From Paracoccus sp. (in: a-proteobacteria) (lineage in GTDB: Bacteria > Pseudomonadota > Alphaproteobacteria > Rhodobacterales > Rhodobacteraceae), in contig JAUNTZ010000006.1 of the NCBI GenBank assembly GCA_030538425.1, positions 26,204 to 90,203 on the forward strand: a DNA stretch of 64,000 nt, in the 5' to 3' direction. The position numbers were made by a program, and so were the translations under genes. Positions 26,784 through 34,097 of this stretch are shown one piece after another. The notes below the pieces were generated by a model. That model was given only the letters and a program-made list of their open reading frames with translations, was not told the origin of the DNA and made no database searches. The stretch's first letter is position 1; every line of letters starts with the position of its first letter.

Positions 26784-27555
26784 CACGAAAATCATTGCCG
26801 TTGCCAACCAGAAGGGCGGCGTTGGAAAAACCACCACTGCGGTAAATCTGGCGGCGGGGCTGGCCAAACGCGGCCGCCGCGTCCTGATCGTCGATCTCGA
26901 TTCGCAAGGCAATGCGTCTACCGGGCTGGGCTTAGGACCGCGAGATCGTGAGCGGAACTCGTTCGATCTTCTGCTCGGCGACGCCGCCATCGCCGCCACG
27001 ATCCAAAAGACCGCCTTCGACAATCTCTCGGTCATTCCCTCGACCCAAGACCTCACTTCGGCGGATGCGGACCTCGCAAATCACAAGAATCGCACGCAAC
27101 TTCTGTCCAAGGCGCTGCGCGACCTGCACGGCTTCGACTATGTGCTGCTCGACTGCCCGCCCGCGCTTGGCCTCATCACGCTGAACGCGCTGATCGCCGC
27201 CGACAGCGTCCTCGTCCCCCTTCAGGCCGAGTTCTACGCGCTTGAGGGCCTCTCCCAGCTCATCCTCAGCATCCGCCAGGTCCGCGACACCGCCAACCCC
27301 CGCCTGCGGATCGAGGGCATCGTGCTTACCATGATGGACGCCCGCAACAAGCTGGCCCAACAGGTTGAGGCCGATGCCCGCGCAACGCTGGGCGACCTGG
27401 TCTATGCCGCCTCGATTCCCCGCAATGTGCGCATCTCAGAGGCGCCCAGCTACGGCATGCCCGTCCTCGCCTATGAGGAAAACTCAAAGGGCGCGCAGGC
27501 TTATCAGGACCTTGCCGACGAATTTCTGTCCCGCCAGTTGGAGACCACAGCATGA
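26776..27555 (+). CDS. parA: Chromosome partitioning ATPase ParA
   Basis: ParA is the Walker-type ATPase that moves ParB-parS complexes and so separates sister origins. The 259-residue chromosomal-type protein has the deviant Walker A KGGVGKTT at 13-20 with the signature Lys, Walker A' IVDLDSQGNAS, and Walker B VLLDCPPALGLIT. There is no N-terminal DNA-binding extension of the plasmid (type Ia) kind. It overlaps rsmG by 8 bases and parB by 4 (ATGA), so rsmG-parA-parB are translationally coupled. Confidence 0.97.
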   Translation: MADTKIIAVANQKGGVGKTTTAVNLAAGLAKRGRRVLIVDLDSQGNASTGLGLGPRDRERNSFDLLLGDAAIAATIQKTAFDNLSVIPSTQDLTSADADLANHKNRTQLLSKALRDLHGFDYVLLDCPPALGLITLNALIAADSVLVPLQAEFYALEGLSQLILSIRQVRDTANPRLRIEGIVLTMMDARNKLAQQVEADARATLGDLVYAASIPRNVRISEAPSYGMPVLAYEENSKGAQAYQDLADEFLSRQLETTA

Positions 27556-28430
27556 GCAAACCCAAGCCGCGCGGTCTGGGCCGCGGCCTGTCCGCCCTGA
27601 TGGCCGATATTGAGACGCCCGACATCGCGACCGCTGGCGATAGCGCGCAAGGCGCCGCGACGCTCACCGTCCCGATCGAGCAGATCAGCCCGAACCCTGA
27701 TCAGCCCCGGCGCAGCTTTCAGCCCGAGGCGCTGCGCGAACTGGCCGATTCTCTGCGGGTGCGCGGAGTGATCCAGCCGCTGATCGTGCGTGAGCATCCC
27801 GATGGCGGCGGTCTTTACCAGATTGTCGCGGGTGAACGGCGTTGGCGCGCCGCGCAGATGGCGCAGTTGCATGAACTTCCGGTCATTATTCGCGAGTTCA
27901 GCGACTTGGAGATGCTTGAAGTCGCGATCATCGAAAACATCCAACGCGCCGATCTCAACGCCATCGAAGAGGCCGCCTCTTATCGGCAATTGATGGACCG
28001 CTTCGGCCATACGCAAGAAAAAATGGCCGAGGCGCTTGGCAAAAGCCGCAGCCATATCGCCAACCTGCTGCGCCTGTTGAACCTTCCCGATCAGGTGCAG
28101 GAATGGGTCAAGGGCGACCAGCTTAGCGCCGGTCACGCGCGCGCGCTGATCACCGCCGATAACCCAACCGCGCTTGCCCGCAAGGTGATCGACAAGGGCC
28201 TCTCGGTGCGTGAGACCGAAAAGCTCGCCAAAGGCGCCGGGACGCGTCCCGCGCGGCAACGCCCGACCGATGAGGCCGATGCCGACACCCGCCTGCTTGC
28301 CGCCGATCTGTCGGCGCAACTGAAAATGCAGGTGCGGATCAAACATGCCGGGCATGATGGCGGCCATGTGATCATCACCTATCGCGATCTGGATCAGCTG
28401 GACCGGCTCTGTCAGGCGCTCGCCGGTTAG
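27552..28430 (+). CDS. parB: Chromosome partitioning protein ParB
   Basis: ParB binds parS, slides as a CTP-dependent clamp and loads SMC. The 292-residue protein has the basic N-terminal ParA-binding peptide (KPKPRGLGRGLSALM), the CTP-binding domain with GERRWRAA at 94-101 and ENIQRADLNAIEEA, a helix-turn-helix at about 138-165 (HTQEKMAEALGKSRSHIANLL is split over it), and a C-terminal dimerisation segment ending DRLCQALAG. Its targets are the parS sites in this window. The gene end overlaps the convergent hemW by 4 bases. Confidence 0.97.
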   Translation: MSKPKPRGLGRGLSALMADIETPDIATAGDSAQGAATLTVPIEQISPNPDQPRRSFQPEALRELADSLRVRGVIQPLIVREHPDGGGLYQIVAGERRWRAAQMAQLHELPVIIREFSDLEMLEVAIIENIQRADLNAIEEAASYRQLMDRFGHTQEKMAEALGKSRSHIANLLRLLNLPDQVQEWVKGDQLSAGHARALITADNPTALARKVIDKGLSVRETEKLAKGAGTRPARQRPTDEADADTRLLAADLSAQLKMQVRIKHAGHDGGHVIITYRDLDQLDRLCQALAG

Positions 28431-29581
28431 GGCGCAATCTCGCGCAAGATCCCGTTCAAAACCGGGCGACCCTGACGGGTTGCCCATAGCCGGGTCTCAT
28501 CGCGCTCGATCATCCCCGCCTCTTCGACGATACCCAAACCACGCGCATCAAACCGACCGCCAAGCGCGGCATAACGCGTCAGATCGACCCCTTCGCGCAA
28601 CCTGATCGACATCAGCAGATATTCAAGCGCATGATCCTGCGCCGACTGAACGACGCGCGACACCTCGCCCGTCCCGCGCGTCTTCACCCGCGCCAGCCAA
28701 TCCCCCGGCGCGCGGGCCGCGACCGTTTCGACCCGGCCTTCGGGCAAACTCAGCCGCCCATGCGCGCCGGGGCCCACCGCCGCCCAATCGCCCTGTCGCC
28801 AATAGATGAGGTTATGGCGGCTCTCAGCCCCCACTCGCGCGTGGTTTGAGACCTCATAGGCAGGCAAGCCCAAAGCGTCCAGATAATCCTGCGTAAACAG
28901 ATACATGTCCGCCGCGATCTCATCATCCGGCAGGCCCTTCAGCCCACCCGCCGCCTGACGCGCGGCAAAGGCGGTGCCGTCCTCGATGGTCAGTTGATAA
29001 AGCGAGAGGTGATCGACGGCCATCGTCGCAGCCTCAGTCAGTTCGGCCTTCCACGCCGCCATATCCTGATGCTGACGCGCATAAATCAGATCAAAGCTGA
29101 CCCGCCCGAACGCGTCGCGCGCCAGATCATAGGCCCGCCGCGCATCCGCCACGCTGTGCAGCCGCCCCAAACGCCGCAGGTCATTGTCATTGAGCGCCTG
29201 CACACCAAGCGAAACCCGGTTCACCCCCGCATCGGCAAATCCCGCGAAGCGGCCCGCCTCAACGCTGCCCGGATTCGCCTCCAGCGTGATCTCGCAATCA
29301 TTTGCCAGCGGCCACACCGCCCGCGCCGCGTCGATCACGGCGGCAACCGTCTCTGGCTCCATCAGTGAGGGCGTGCCGCCGCCGAAGAAAATGCTGTTCA
29401 GCACCCGTCCCGGCACAAGCGCGCCGACCCGCGCGATCTCTGACCGGAGCGCATCGCGCCACGCCGCCTGATCGACAAATGCGGCGACATGGCTGTTAAA
29501 GTCGCAATAGGGGCATTTCGAGGCGCAGAACGGCCAATGGACATAGAGCCCGAACCCGCCATGTCGCCAATCCTCGCTCAC
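28427..29581 (-). CDS. hemW: Heme chaperone HemW (radical SAM family)
   Basis: HemW is a radical-SAM-related protein that binds heme and delivers it to membrane enzymes; it was formerly annotated as oxygen-independent coproporphyrinogen oxidase. The 384-residue protein has the 4Fe-4S motif with Cys19, Cys23 and Cys26 (FCASKCPYCDFNSH), GGGTPSLM in the SAM-binding region, and the HemW C-terminal domain. It lacks the extra residues of true HemN (CxxxCxxC followed by C is absent, as the fourth position is Phe). It starts in a 4-base overlap with the RidA-family gene and ends 4 bases into parB. Confidence 0.93.
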   Translation of the reverse strand: MSEDWRHGGFGLYVHWPFCASKCPYCDFNSHVAAFVDQAAWRDALRSEIARVGALVPGRVLNSIFFGGGTPSLMEPETVAAVIDAARAVWPLANDCEITLEANPGSVEAGRFAGFADAGVNRVSLGVQALNDNDLRRLGRLHSVADARRAYDLARDAFGRVSFDLIYARQHQDMAAWKAELTEAATMAVDHLSLYQLTIEDGTAFAARQAAGGLKGLPDDEIAADMYLFTQDYLDALGLPAYEVSNHARVGAESRHNLIYWRQGDWAAVGPGAHGRLSLPEGRVETVAARAPGDWLARVKTRGTGEVSRVVQSAQDHALEYLLMSIRLREGVDLTRYAALGGRFDARGLGIVEEAGMIERDETRLWATRQGRPVLNGILREIAP

Positions 29582-29952
29582 CCGCGCAGCGCCGTGACTT
29601 CGATCTCGATCTTCATCTCGGGCTTGATCAGACCGGCCACAACCATGGTCGCGGCAGGGCGGATCTCGCCCAGATATTCGCCCAAGACTGGCAAGATCTC
29701 ATCCATCAGGCCCGCATCGGTGATCGTGTATTGCACCCGCACCGTGTCGGCCAGATCAAAGCCGCCCTCACGCAGCGCCGCCCGGATTGTATCAAAGCAG
29801 TTGCGCGCCTGATCGGCGGCGCTGTCGGGCATGGTCATGGTCGAATAGTCGTAACCCGTTGTTCCAGATACGAAACACCAGTCGCCCTTGACCACGGCAC
29901 GGCTGTAACCCATTACCGCCTCGAACGGTGAACCCGAGGAAATCCTACGCAA
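29578..29952 (-). CDS. RidA-family enamine/imine deaminase-like protein
   Basis: This 124-residue RidA (YjgF/YER057c/UK114) family protein has WCFVSGTTGYDYSTM, the family arginine in TVRVQYTITD, and the late RPAATMVVAGLIKPEMKIEIEVTA. RidA hydrolyses reactive 2-aminoacrylate; subfamily members vary. The start is unusual. No ATG fits; the TTG at 29950-29952 (MRRISSGSPFE) has a strong GGAGAAGG ribosome site and overlaps the rdgB stop by 8 bases. A farther TTG at 29973 would add seven residues inside rdgB. It sits in the operon rph-rdgB-ridA-hemW. Confidence 0.85.
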   Translation of the reverse strand: MRRISSGSPFEAVMGYSRAVVKGDWCFVSGTTGYDYSTMTMPDSAADQARNCFDTIRAALREGGFDLADTVRVQYTITDAGLMDEILPVLGEYLGEIRPAATMVVAGLIKPEMKIEIEVTALRG

Positions 29953-30550
29953 GCGCCTTCTCCAATTCTGCAAAAGCCAAAGCCCGGTGACTGATCCGGT
30001 TCTTCTCCTCAGGCGACATCACGCCCAAAGTCACCTCATGCCCATCCGGCTGGAAAATCGGGTCATAGCCATGCCCCTGCGCACCCTGCGGCGGCCAGAC
30101 GACCTGTCCGGGCAACACGCCCTCGAACACTTCCTCATGCCCGTCGGGCCATGCCAGAACAAGCGTGCAGCGGAACTGCGCGCGGCGCGGCATGGGCGCA
30201 TTCACTGCCTCAAGCTCGGCCCATGTCCGCTCCATCGCCATGCCGAAATCGCGGCCCGCGCCGGTCTCGGCCCAATCCGCCGTATAGACCCCCGGCGCAC
30301 CGCCCAAAGCGTCAACGCAGATCCCGCTATCATCCGCAAGCGCGGGCAGCCCCGTCGCCTCAACTGCCGCGCGCGCCTTGATCCGCGCATTGCCCAGAAA
30401 GCTGTCCTCGGTCTCGTCGGGCTCGGCCAGACCCATCTCACCCGCGCCCACGACCTCGATCCCGTAAGGCGTGAACAGCGCGCGCATCTCGTCCAGCTTG
30501 CCCGCGTTATGGGTCGCGACCAGCAGCCGCTTTTCCACCAGCTTGCGCAT
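29945..30550 (-). CDS. rdgB: dITP/XTP pyrophosphatase (RdgB/HAM1)
   Basis: RdgB hydrolyses non-canonical purine triphosphates (dITP, ITP, XTP) and keeps them out of DNA and RNA. The 201-residue protein has the HAM1 signature VATHNAGKLDEM (11-22), the catalytic ALADDSGICVDALGGAPGVYT segment (split here: ALADDSG with Asp, then VDALGGAPGVY), and the C-terminal GYDPIF and SHRALAF. It follows rph with a 1-base overlap of ATG and stop (30550). A TAG stop at 29945-29947 lies within the next gene's start region. Confidence 0.97.
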   Translation of the reverse strand: MRKLVEKRLLVATHNAGKLDEMRALFTPYGIEVVGAGEMGLAEPDETEDSFLGNARIKARAAVEATGLPALADDSGICVDALGGAPGVYTADWAETGAGRDFGMAMERTWAELEAVNAPMPRRAQFRCTLVLAWPDGHEEVFEGVLPGQVVWPPQGAQGHGYDPIFQPDGHEVTLGVMSPEEKNRISHRALAFAELEKALA

Positions 30551-31260
30551 TACAAAACCGCCCTTTGCGCCGCGACCAGTTCGGCCACGCCTGCACCCGC
30601 CAGATCCAGCAGACCGCCCATCTCATCGCGCGAAAAGGTCGCGCCCTCGGCGGACATCTGCACCTCGATCAGCCGACCCGCGCCGGTCATCACGAAATTG
30701 CCATCGGTCCCGGCCTCGCTATCCTCGGCATAATCCAGATCGACGACCAACTGCCCCGCATAGATCCCGCAAGAGACGGCAGCGACATGATCGACCAAAG
30801 GATCGCTCTTGACCAGACCCGCTGCCATCAGCCGGTTCACCGCCAGACGAAGCGCGACCCAACCGCCGGTGATCGCCGCGCAGCGGGTGCCGCCATCGGC
30901 CTGAATCACGTCGCAATCAACGGTGATCTGCCGTTCACCCAGGGCCACCCGATCCACACCGGCCCGCAGCGACCGACCTATAAGCCGTTGAATCTCCACG
31001 GTTCTACCACCCTGCTTGCCCTGCGCCGCCTCGCGCCGCATCCGCGTGTTGGTGGCGCGCGGCAGCATCCCGTATTCCGCCGTCACCCAGCCCTGACCCG
31101 CGCCGCGCAGAAACGGAGGCACCTTTTCATCGACCGAGGCGCTGCACAGCACATGGGTATCGCCAACCCGGATCAGGCATGACCCTTCGGCATGTTTCAT
31201 CACCCCGGTTTCAATTGAAATCGGGCGCATTTCGCTTAACTTACGGCCTGATGGGCGCAT
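30550..31260 (-). CDS. rph: Ribonuclease PH
   Basis: RNase PH is the phosphorolytic 3'-5' exoribonuclease that trims tRNA 3' ends. The 236-residue length is typical. Features include [34 protein letters not shown], the phosphate/RNA-binding [14 protein letters not shown]-type stretch ([15 protein letters not shown]) and [17 protein letters not shown]. The start is ATG 31258-31260; the frame is open to 31812, but that part is antisense to hrcA. It is divergent from hrcA, an arrangement found in many alphaproteobacteria, and heads rph-rdgB-ridA-hemW. Confidence 0.97.
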   Translation of the reverse strand: MRPSGRKLSEMRPISIETGVMKHAEGSCLIRVGDTHVLCSASVDEKVPPFLRGAGQGWVTAEYGMLPRATNTRMRREAAQGKQGGRTVEIQRLIGRSLRAGVDRVALGERQITVDCDVIQADGGTRCAAITGGWVALRLAVNRLMAAGLVKSDPLVDHVAAVSCGIYAGQLVVDLDYAEDSEAGTDGNFVMTGAGRLIEVQMSAEGATFSRDEMGGLLDLAGAGVAELVAAQRAVL

Positions 31261-31326
31261 CGCTTGATCCTTTCGGCTGTTTGCGCCAGTTACAGGCCAG
31301 TCCGTGCAGGACGCAACAGGAAAGCC
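31261..31326. promoter_or_regulatory. Divergent promoter region rph / hrcA
   Basis: These 66 bases must hold promoters for both operons. Toward hrcA, TTGATC (31265-31270) and GTTACA (31289-31294) are 18 bases apart. Toward rph, TTGCGT (31316-31311) and TGTAAC (31294-31289) are 16 apart, so the same hexamer could serve both -10 boxes. No CIRCE inverted repeat (TTAGCACTC type) is present. CTTG at 31263-31266 hints at an RpoH -35, but the matching -10 is poor. Confidence 0.35.
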
Positions 31327-32376
31327 ATGACCAACCCGCTGCTTGCCGAACTGAACGAGCGTTCCCGTGAGGTCTTCCGCCGCGTGGTCGAGGGCTATCT
31401 GACCACGGGTGAGCCGGTCGGCTCGCGCAGCCTCACCCGTGAGTTCAGCGAAAAGATCAGCGCTGCGACGATCCGCAATGTGATGCAGGATCTGGAGCTG
31501 ATGGGCCTTCTGGATGCGCCTCATGTCTCGGCGGGGCGGATGCCGACGCAGGCGGGGCTGCGGCTGTTTGTGGACGGGTTGATGGAGATCGACACCGTCG
31601 CCCCCACCGACCGCGACCAGATCGAACAGACGCTGGGCGGCGCTTCGGACATCGCCACCCTGCTTGATCGGGTGGGCGGTGCGCTTTCCTCGCTGACGCA
31701 GGGCGCCTCGCTTGTCCTCAGCCCCAAACATGAGGCGCCGATCAGGCATATTGAGTTCGTCTCGCTTGCCCCCGACCGCGCGCTTGTCGTGCTGGTCTTT
31801 TCCGACGGCCATGTCGAGAACCGCATCTTTACCCCCGCGCCGGGTCAGACGCCCTCATCCATGCGTGAGGCGGGGAATTTCCTCAACGCTCTGGCGGCAG
31901 GCCGCACCATGACCGAGCTGCGCCGCCAGATCGGGCATGAGATCACAAGACGCAGGCAGGAGCTTGACAGCCTCGCCGCTGATCTGGTGCAGCAGGGGCT
32001 GGCGCAATGGGAAAGCGACCATGCCGATGCGCGGCTGATCGTGCGGGGCCGGGCGAACCTTCTGGGTGCCCAATCCGAGGATCTGGAACGCATCCGCGTG
32101 CTGTTCGATGACCTTGAACGCAAGCGCGACATTGCCGAGTTTCTGGAACTGGCCGAGAATGGCGACGGGGTGCGGATCTTTATCGGCTCTGAGAACAAGC
32201 TTTTTTCACTTTCGGGTTCCTCTCTGGTGGTTTCTCCCTATATGAATGCCGACCGAAAGATCGTTGGCGCGGTGGGGGTCATCGGTCCGACGCGGCTCAA
32301 TTACGGGCGCATCGTGCCGATTGTTGATTACACAGCGCAGCTTGTCGGCCGGGTGCTGTCCGGGAAAAAGGGTTGA
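31327..32376 (+). CDS. hrcA: Heat-inducible transcription repressor HrcA
   Basis: HrcA represses chaperone operons by binding CIRCE elements and is re-folded by GroEL. The 349-residue protein has an N-terminal winged helix ([20 protein letters not shown] split over it; [30 protein letters not shown]) and the ligand/dimerisation domain ([16 protein letters not shown] near the C-terminus). The ATG at 31327 follows an AGGAAAG site. No CIRCE lies upstream of hrcA or grpE here, so its targets (usually groESL) must be elsewhere. grpE follows after 3 bases. Confidence 0.96.
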   Translation: MTNPLLAELNERSREVFRRVVEGYLTTGEPVGSRSLTREFSEKISAATIRNVMQDLELMGLLDAPHVSAGRMPTQAGLRLFVDGLMEIDTVAPTDRDQIEQTLGGASDIATLLDRVGGALSSLTQGASLVLSPKHEAPIRHIEFVSLAPDRALVVLVFSDGHVENRIFTPAPGQTPSSMREAGNFLNALAAGRTMTELRRQIGHEITRRRQELDSLAADLVQQGLAQWESDHADARLIVRGRANLLGAQSEDLERIRVLFDDLERKRDIAEFLELAENGDGVRIFIGSENKLFSLSGSSLVVSPYMNADRKIVGAVGVIGPTRLNYGRIVPIVDYTAQLVGRVLSGKKG

Positions 32377-32379
32377 GAT

Positions 32380-32934
32380 ATGACGAATGAACGCGATGAA
32401 AACACCGAAAGCCCCGAGGTTGATCTGACGGATCCCCTCGCTGATCCTCTGGCCGATCCCGGCGACGAGATCGAGCGTCTGACTACTGAGCGTGATGAGC
32501 TGCGCGACCGTTTCATGCGCGCGCTTGCCGATGCCGAGAACGCCCGCAAGCGCGGCGAAAAGGACCGCCGCGATGCCGAGAAATACGGCGGCTCGCGTCT
32601 GGCTCGCGATCTGCTGCCGGTCTATGACCACCTCAACCGCGCGATTCAGGCCGTCCCCGAGGAAAGCCGTGAGGGCAATGCCGCGCTGCTGGAAGGGGTT
32701 GAACTGACCCTGCGCGAACTCGCGAATATCTTTGCAAAACATGGGATTATCGTTCTTGCCCCCGAACTGGGGACCAGGTTCGACCCGCAGCTGCATGAGG
32801 CGATGTTCGAGGCCCCCGTCCCCGGCACCGTCGCCGGTGAGATCATTCAGGTCATGGATAACGGCTTTATGCTGCATGATCGGCTGTTGCGTCCGGCCAA
32901 GGTCGGCGTATCCTCGACCCCTGCCGCAAGCTGA
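32380..32934 (+). CDS. grpE: Nucleotide exchange factor GrpE
   Basis: GrpE is the nucleotide exchange factor of DnaK. The 184-residue protein has an acidic, disordered N-terminus with a DPLADPLADPGD repeat, a long coiled-coil helix (about 30-75, IERLTTERDELRDRFMRALADAENARKR in segments), and the beta-wing domain with the signature VMDNGFMLHDRLLRPAKVGVS. It directly follows hrcA and is presumably co-transcribed. dnaK/dnaJ are not in the window. Confidence 0.97.
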   Translation: MTNERDENTESPEVDLTDPLADPLADPGDEIERLTTERDELRDRFMRALADAENARKRGEKDRRDAEKYGGSRLARDLLPVYDHLNRAIQAVPEESREGNAALLEGVELTLRELANIFAKHGIIVLAPELGTRFDPQLHEAMFEAPVPGTVAGEIIQVMDNGFMLHDRLLRPAKVGVSSTPAAS

Positions 32935-32963
32935 TTTCAGACACAGACCCGAAAGGACCACCC

Positions 32964-33590
32964 ATGCCGCAGCATTTCCTGCTGGACGAAGACGAAGAAG
33001 ACCGTGAGGACGCGCCGCAGCCCGAACAGGGTCTGGGCCTGCCCGACAGCGCCAATATCGGCAAACTTTACTTCAAATCGCGCAATGTGATCGTTGCCGG
33101 GCCGATCAATGACAAGCTGGCGCAGCGCACCGTCGCGCATCTGCTGGCCTTGGCCGAGGACGGGGATGAGCCGATCAATATGCTGATCTCGTCGCCCGGC
33201 GGCCATGTCGAATCCGGCGATATGATCCATGACATGATCAAGTTCATCAAGCCGCGCGTGCGCACCATCGGTTCGGGCTGGGTGGCCTCGGCGGGCGCGC
33301 TGATCTTTGTCGGGGCTGCGAAAGAGGACCGCTATTGCCTGCCCAACACGCGGTTTTTGCTGCATCAGCCCTCGGGCGGGATCGGCGGCACCTCGTCCGA
33401 CATGATGATCCAGGCCGAACAGGTCCGCCTGATGCGCGAGCGGCTCAACCAGATCTTTGCCGACGCCACCGGCCAGAGCATCGACAAAATCGAGGCCGAC
33501 ACGCAGCGCGACTTCTGGCTCAACACGCAAGAGGCGCTGGATTACGGGCTGCTCGGCCAGGTCATCAACTCGGTCGATGATCTGAAATGA
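32964..33590 (+). CDS. ClpP-family serine protease, divergent paralogue
   Basis: This 208-residue ClpP-fold protein retains the Ser-His-Asp triad: Ser109 in GWVASAGALI, His134 in LLHQPSGGI, and probable Asp183 in TQRDFWL. The usual GMAASMGAFLL around the serine is altered. The N-terminus is a strongly acidic leader (LLDEDEEDREDAPQPEQG) instead of the standard propeptide and axial-loop sequence. It is not next to clpX or clpA and sits with hrcA and grpE, so it is probably a second, specialised ClpP; a normal clpP-clpX pair would be elsewhere. The downstream GNAT gene overlaps by 4 bases. Confidence 0.88.
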   Translation: MPQHFLLDEDEEDREDAPQPEQGLGLPDSANIGKLYFKSRNVIVAGPINDKLAQRTVAHLLALAEDGDEPINMLISSPGGHVESGDMIHDMIKFIKPRVRTIGSGWVASAGALIFVGAAKEDRYCLPNTRFLLHQPSGGIGGTSSDMMIQAEQVRLMRERLNQIFADATGQSIDKIEADTQRDFWLNTQEALDYGLLGQVINSVDDLK

Positions 33591-34075
33591 GCCTGACGAT
33601 CCGCCCCGCCACCGCGGCGGATCATGCCGCGATCTGGGCGATCCTAGAGCCGGTCTATCGCGCGGGTGAAACCTACTCTATCCCGCGCGATATCAGTGCC
33701 GATGATGCGCTTGCCGACTGGTTCGCGGCCCCCTTCACCGGTTTTGTGGCCGAGGACGGGGGCGCGGTGCTTGGTGTCTCGCATATCGGTGCGAACCGTC
33801 CCGGCGGCGGCGATCACGTCGCCAATGCGGGCTTTGCGACCTCGCCCGCCGCGCGCGGGCGGGGCGTGGCCCGCGCCTTGTGCCGCCATGCTTTGGCATG
33901 GGCCAAGACGCAGGGTTTCCGCGCCATGCAGTTCAATTTCGTCGTCTCAACCAATGCCGATGCGGTGCATCTGTGGCAATCCGAAGGCTTTGCCATCGCC
34001 GGTACCCTGCCCGGTGCATTCGCGCATCCCGCCCTTGGCGATGTGGATGCCTTCGTGATGTATCGCCGCCTGTAA
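33587..34075 (+). CDS. GNAT-family N-acetyltransferase
   Basis: This 162-residue protein is a single GNAT domain: IRPATAADHAAIWAIL at the N-terminus, the acetyl-CoA-binding motif ARGRGVARALCRHALAWA, and MQFNFVVSTNADAVHLWQSEGF at the motif B end (in parts). Acceptor unknown. Relatives related to yeast Mpr1 (azetidine-2-carboxylate/N-acetyltransferase) have the same FNFVVSTN-type motif, so detoxification of an amine or proline analogue is possible. The ATG overlaps the upstream clpP-like stop (ATGA), suggesting co-expression with the proteostasis genes. Confidence 0.85.
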   Translation: MSLTIRPATAADHAAIWAILEPVYRAGETYSIPRDISADDALADWFAAPFTGFVAEDGGAVLGVSHIGANRPGGGDHVANAGFATSPAARGRGVARALCRHALAWAKTQGFRAMQFNFVVSTNADAVHLWQSEGFAIAGTLPGAFAHPALGDVDAFVMYRRL

Positions 34076-34097
34076 CCGGCAAGGCCGCCCTGCCGGT
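34075..34097. terminator. Hairpin between convergent GNAT and tamB genes
   Basis: ACCGGCA (34075-34081) and TGCCGGT (34091-34097) form a 7-bp stem around a 9-base loop. It fills the whole 21-base convergent gap and touches both stop codons. There is no U-run on either side, so it may act as a 3'-end stabiliser or with Rho rather than as an intrinsic terminator. Confidence 0.4.

Noticed and set aside
31261-31326. CIRCE operator upstream of hrcA
   Set aside because: No TTAGCACTC-N9-GAGTGCTAA or close variant is present.
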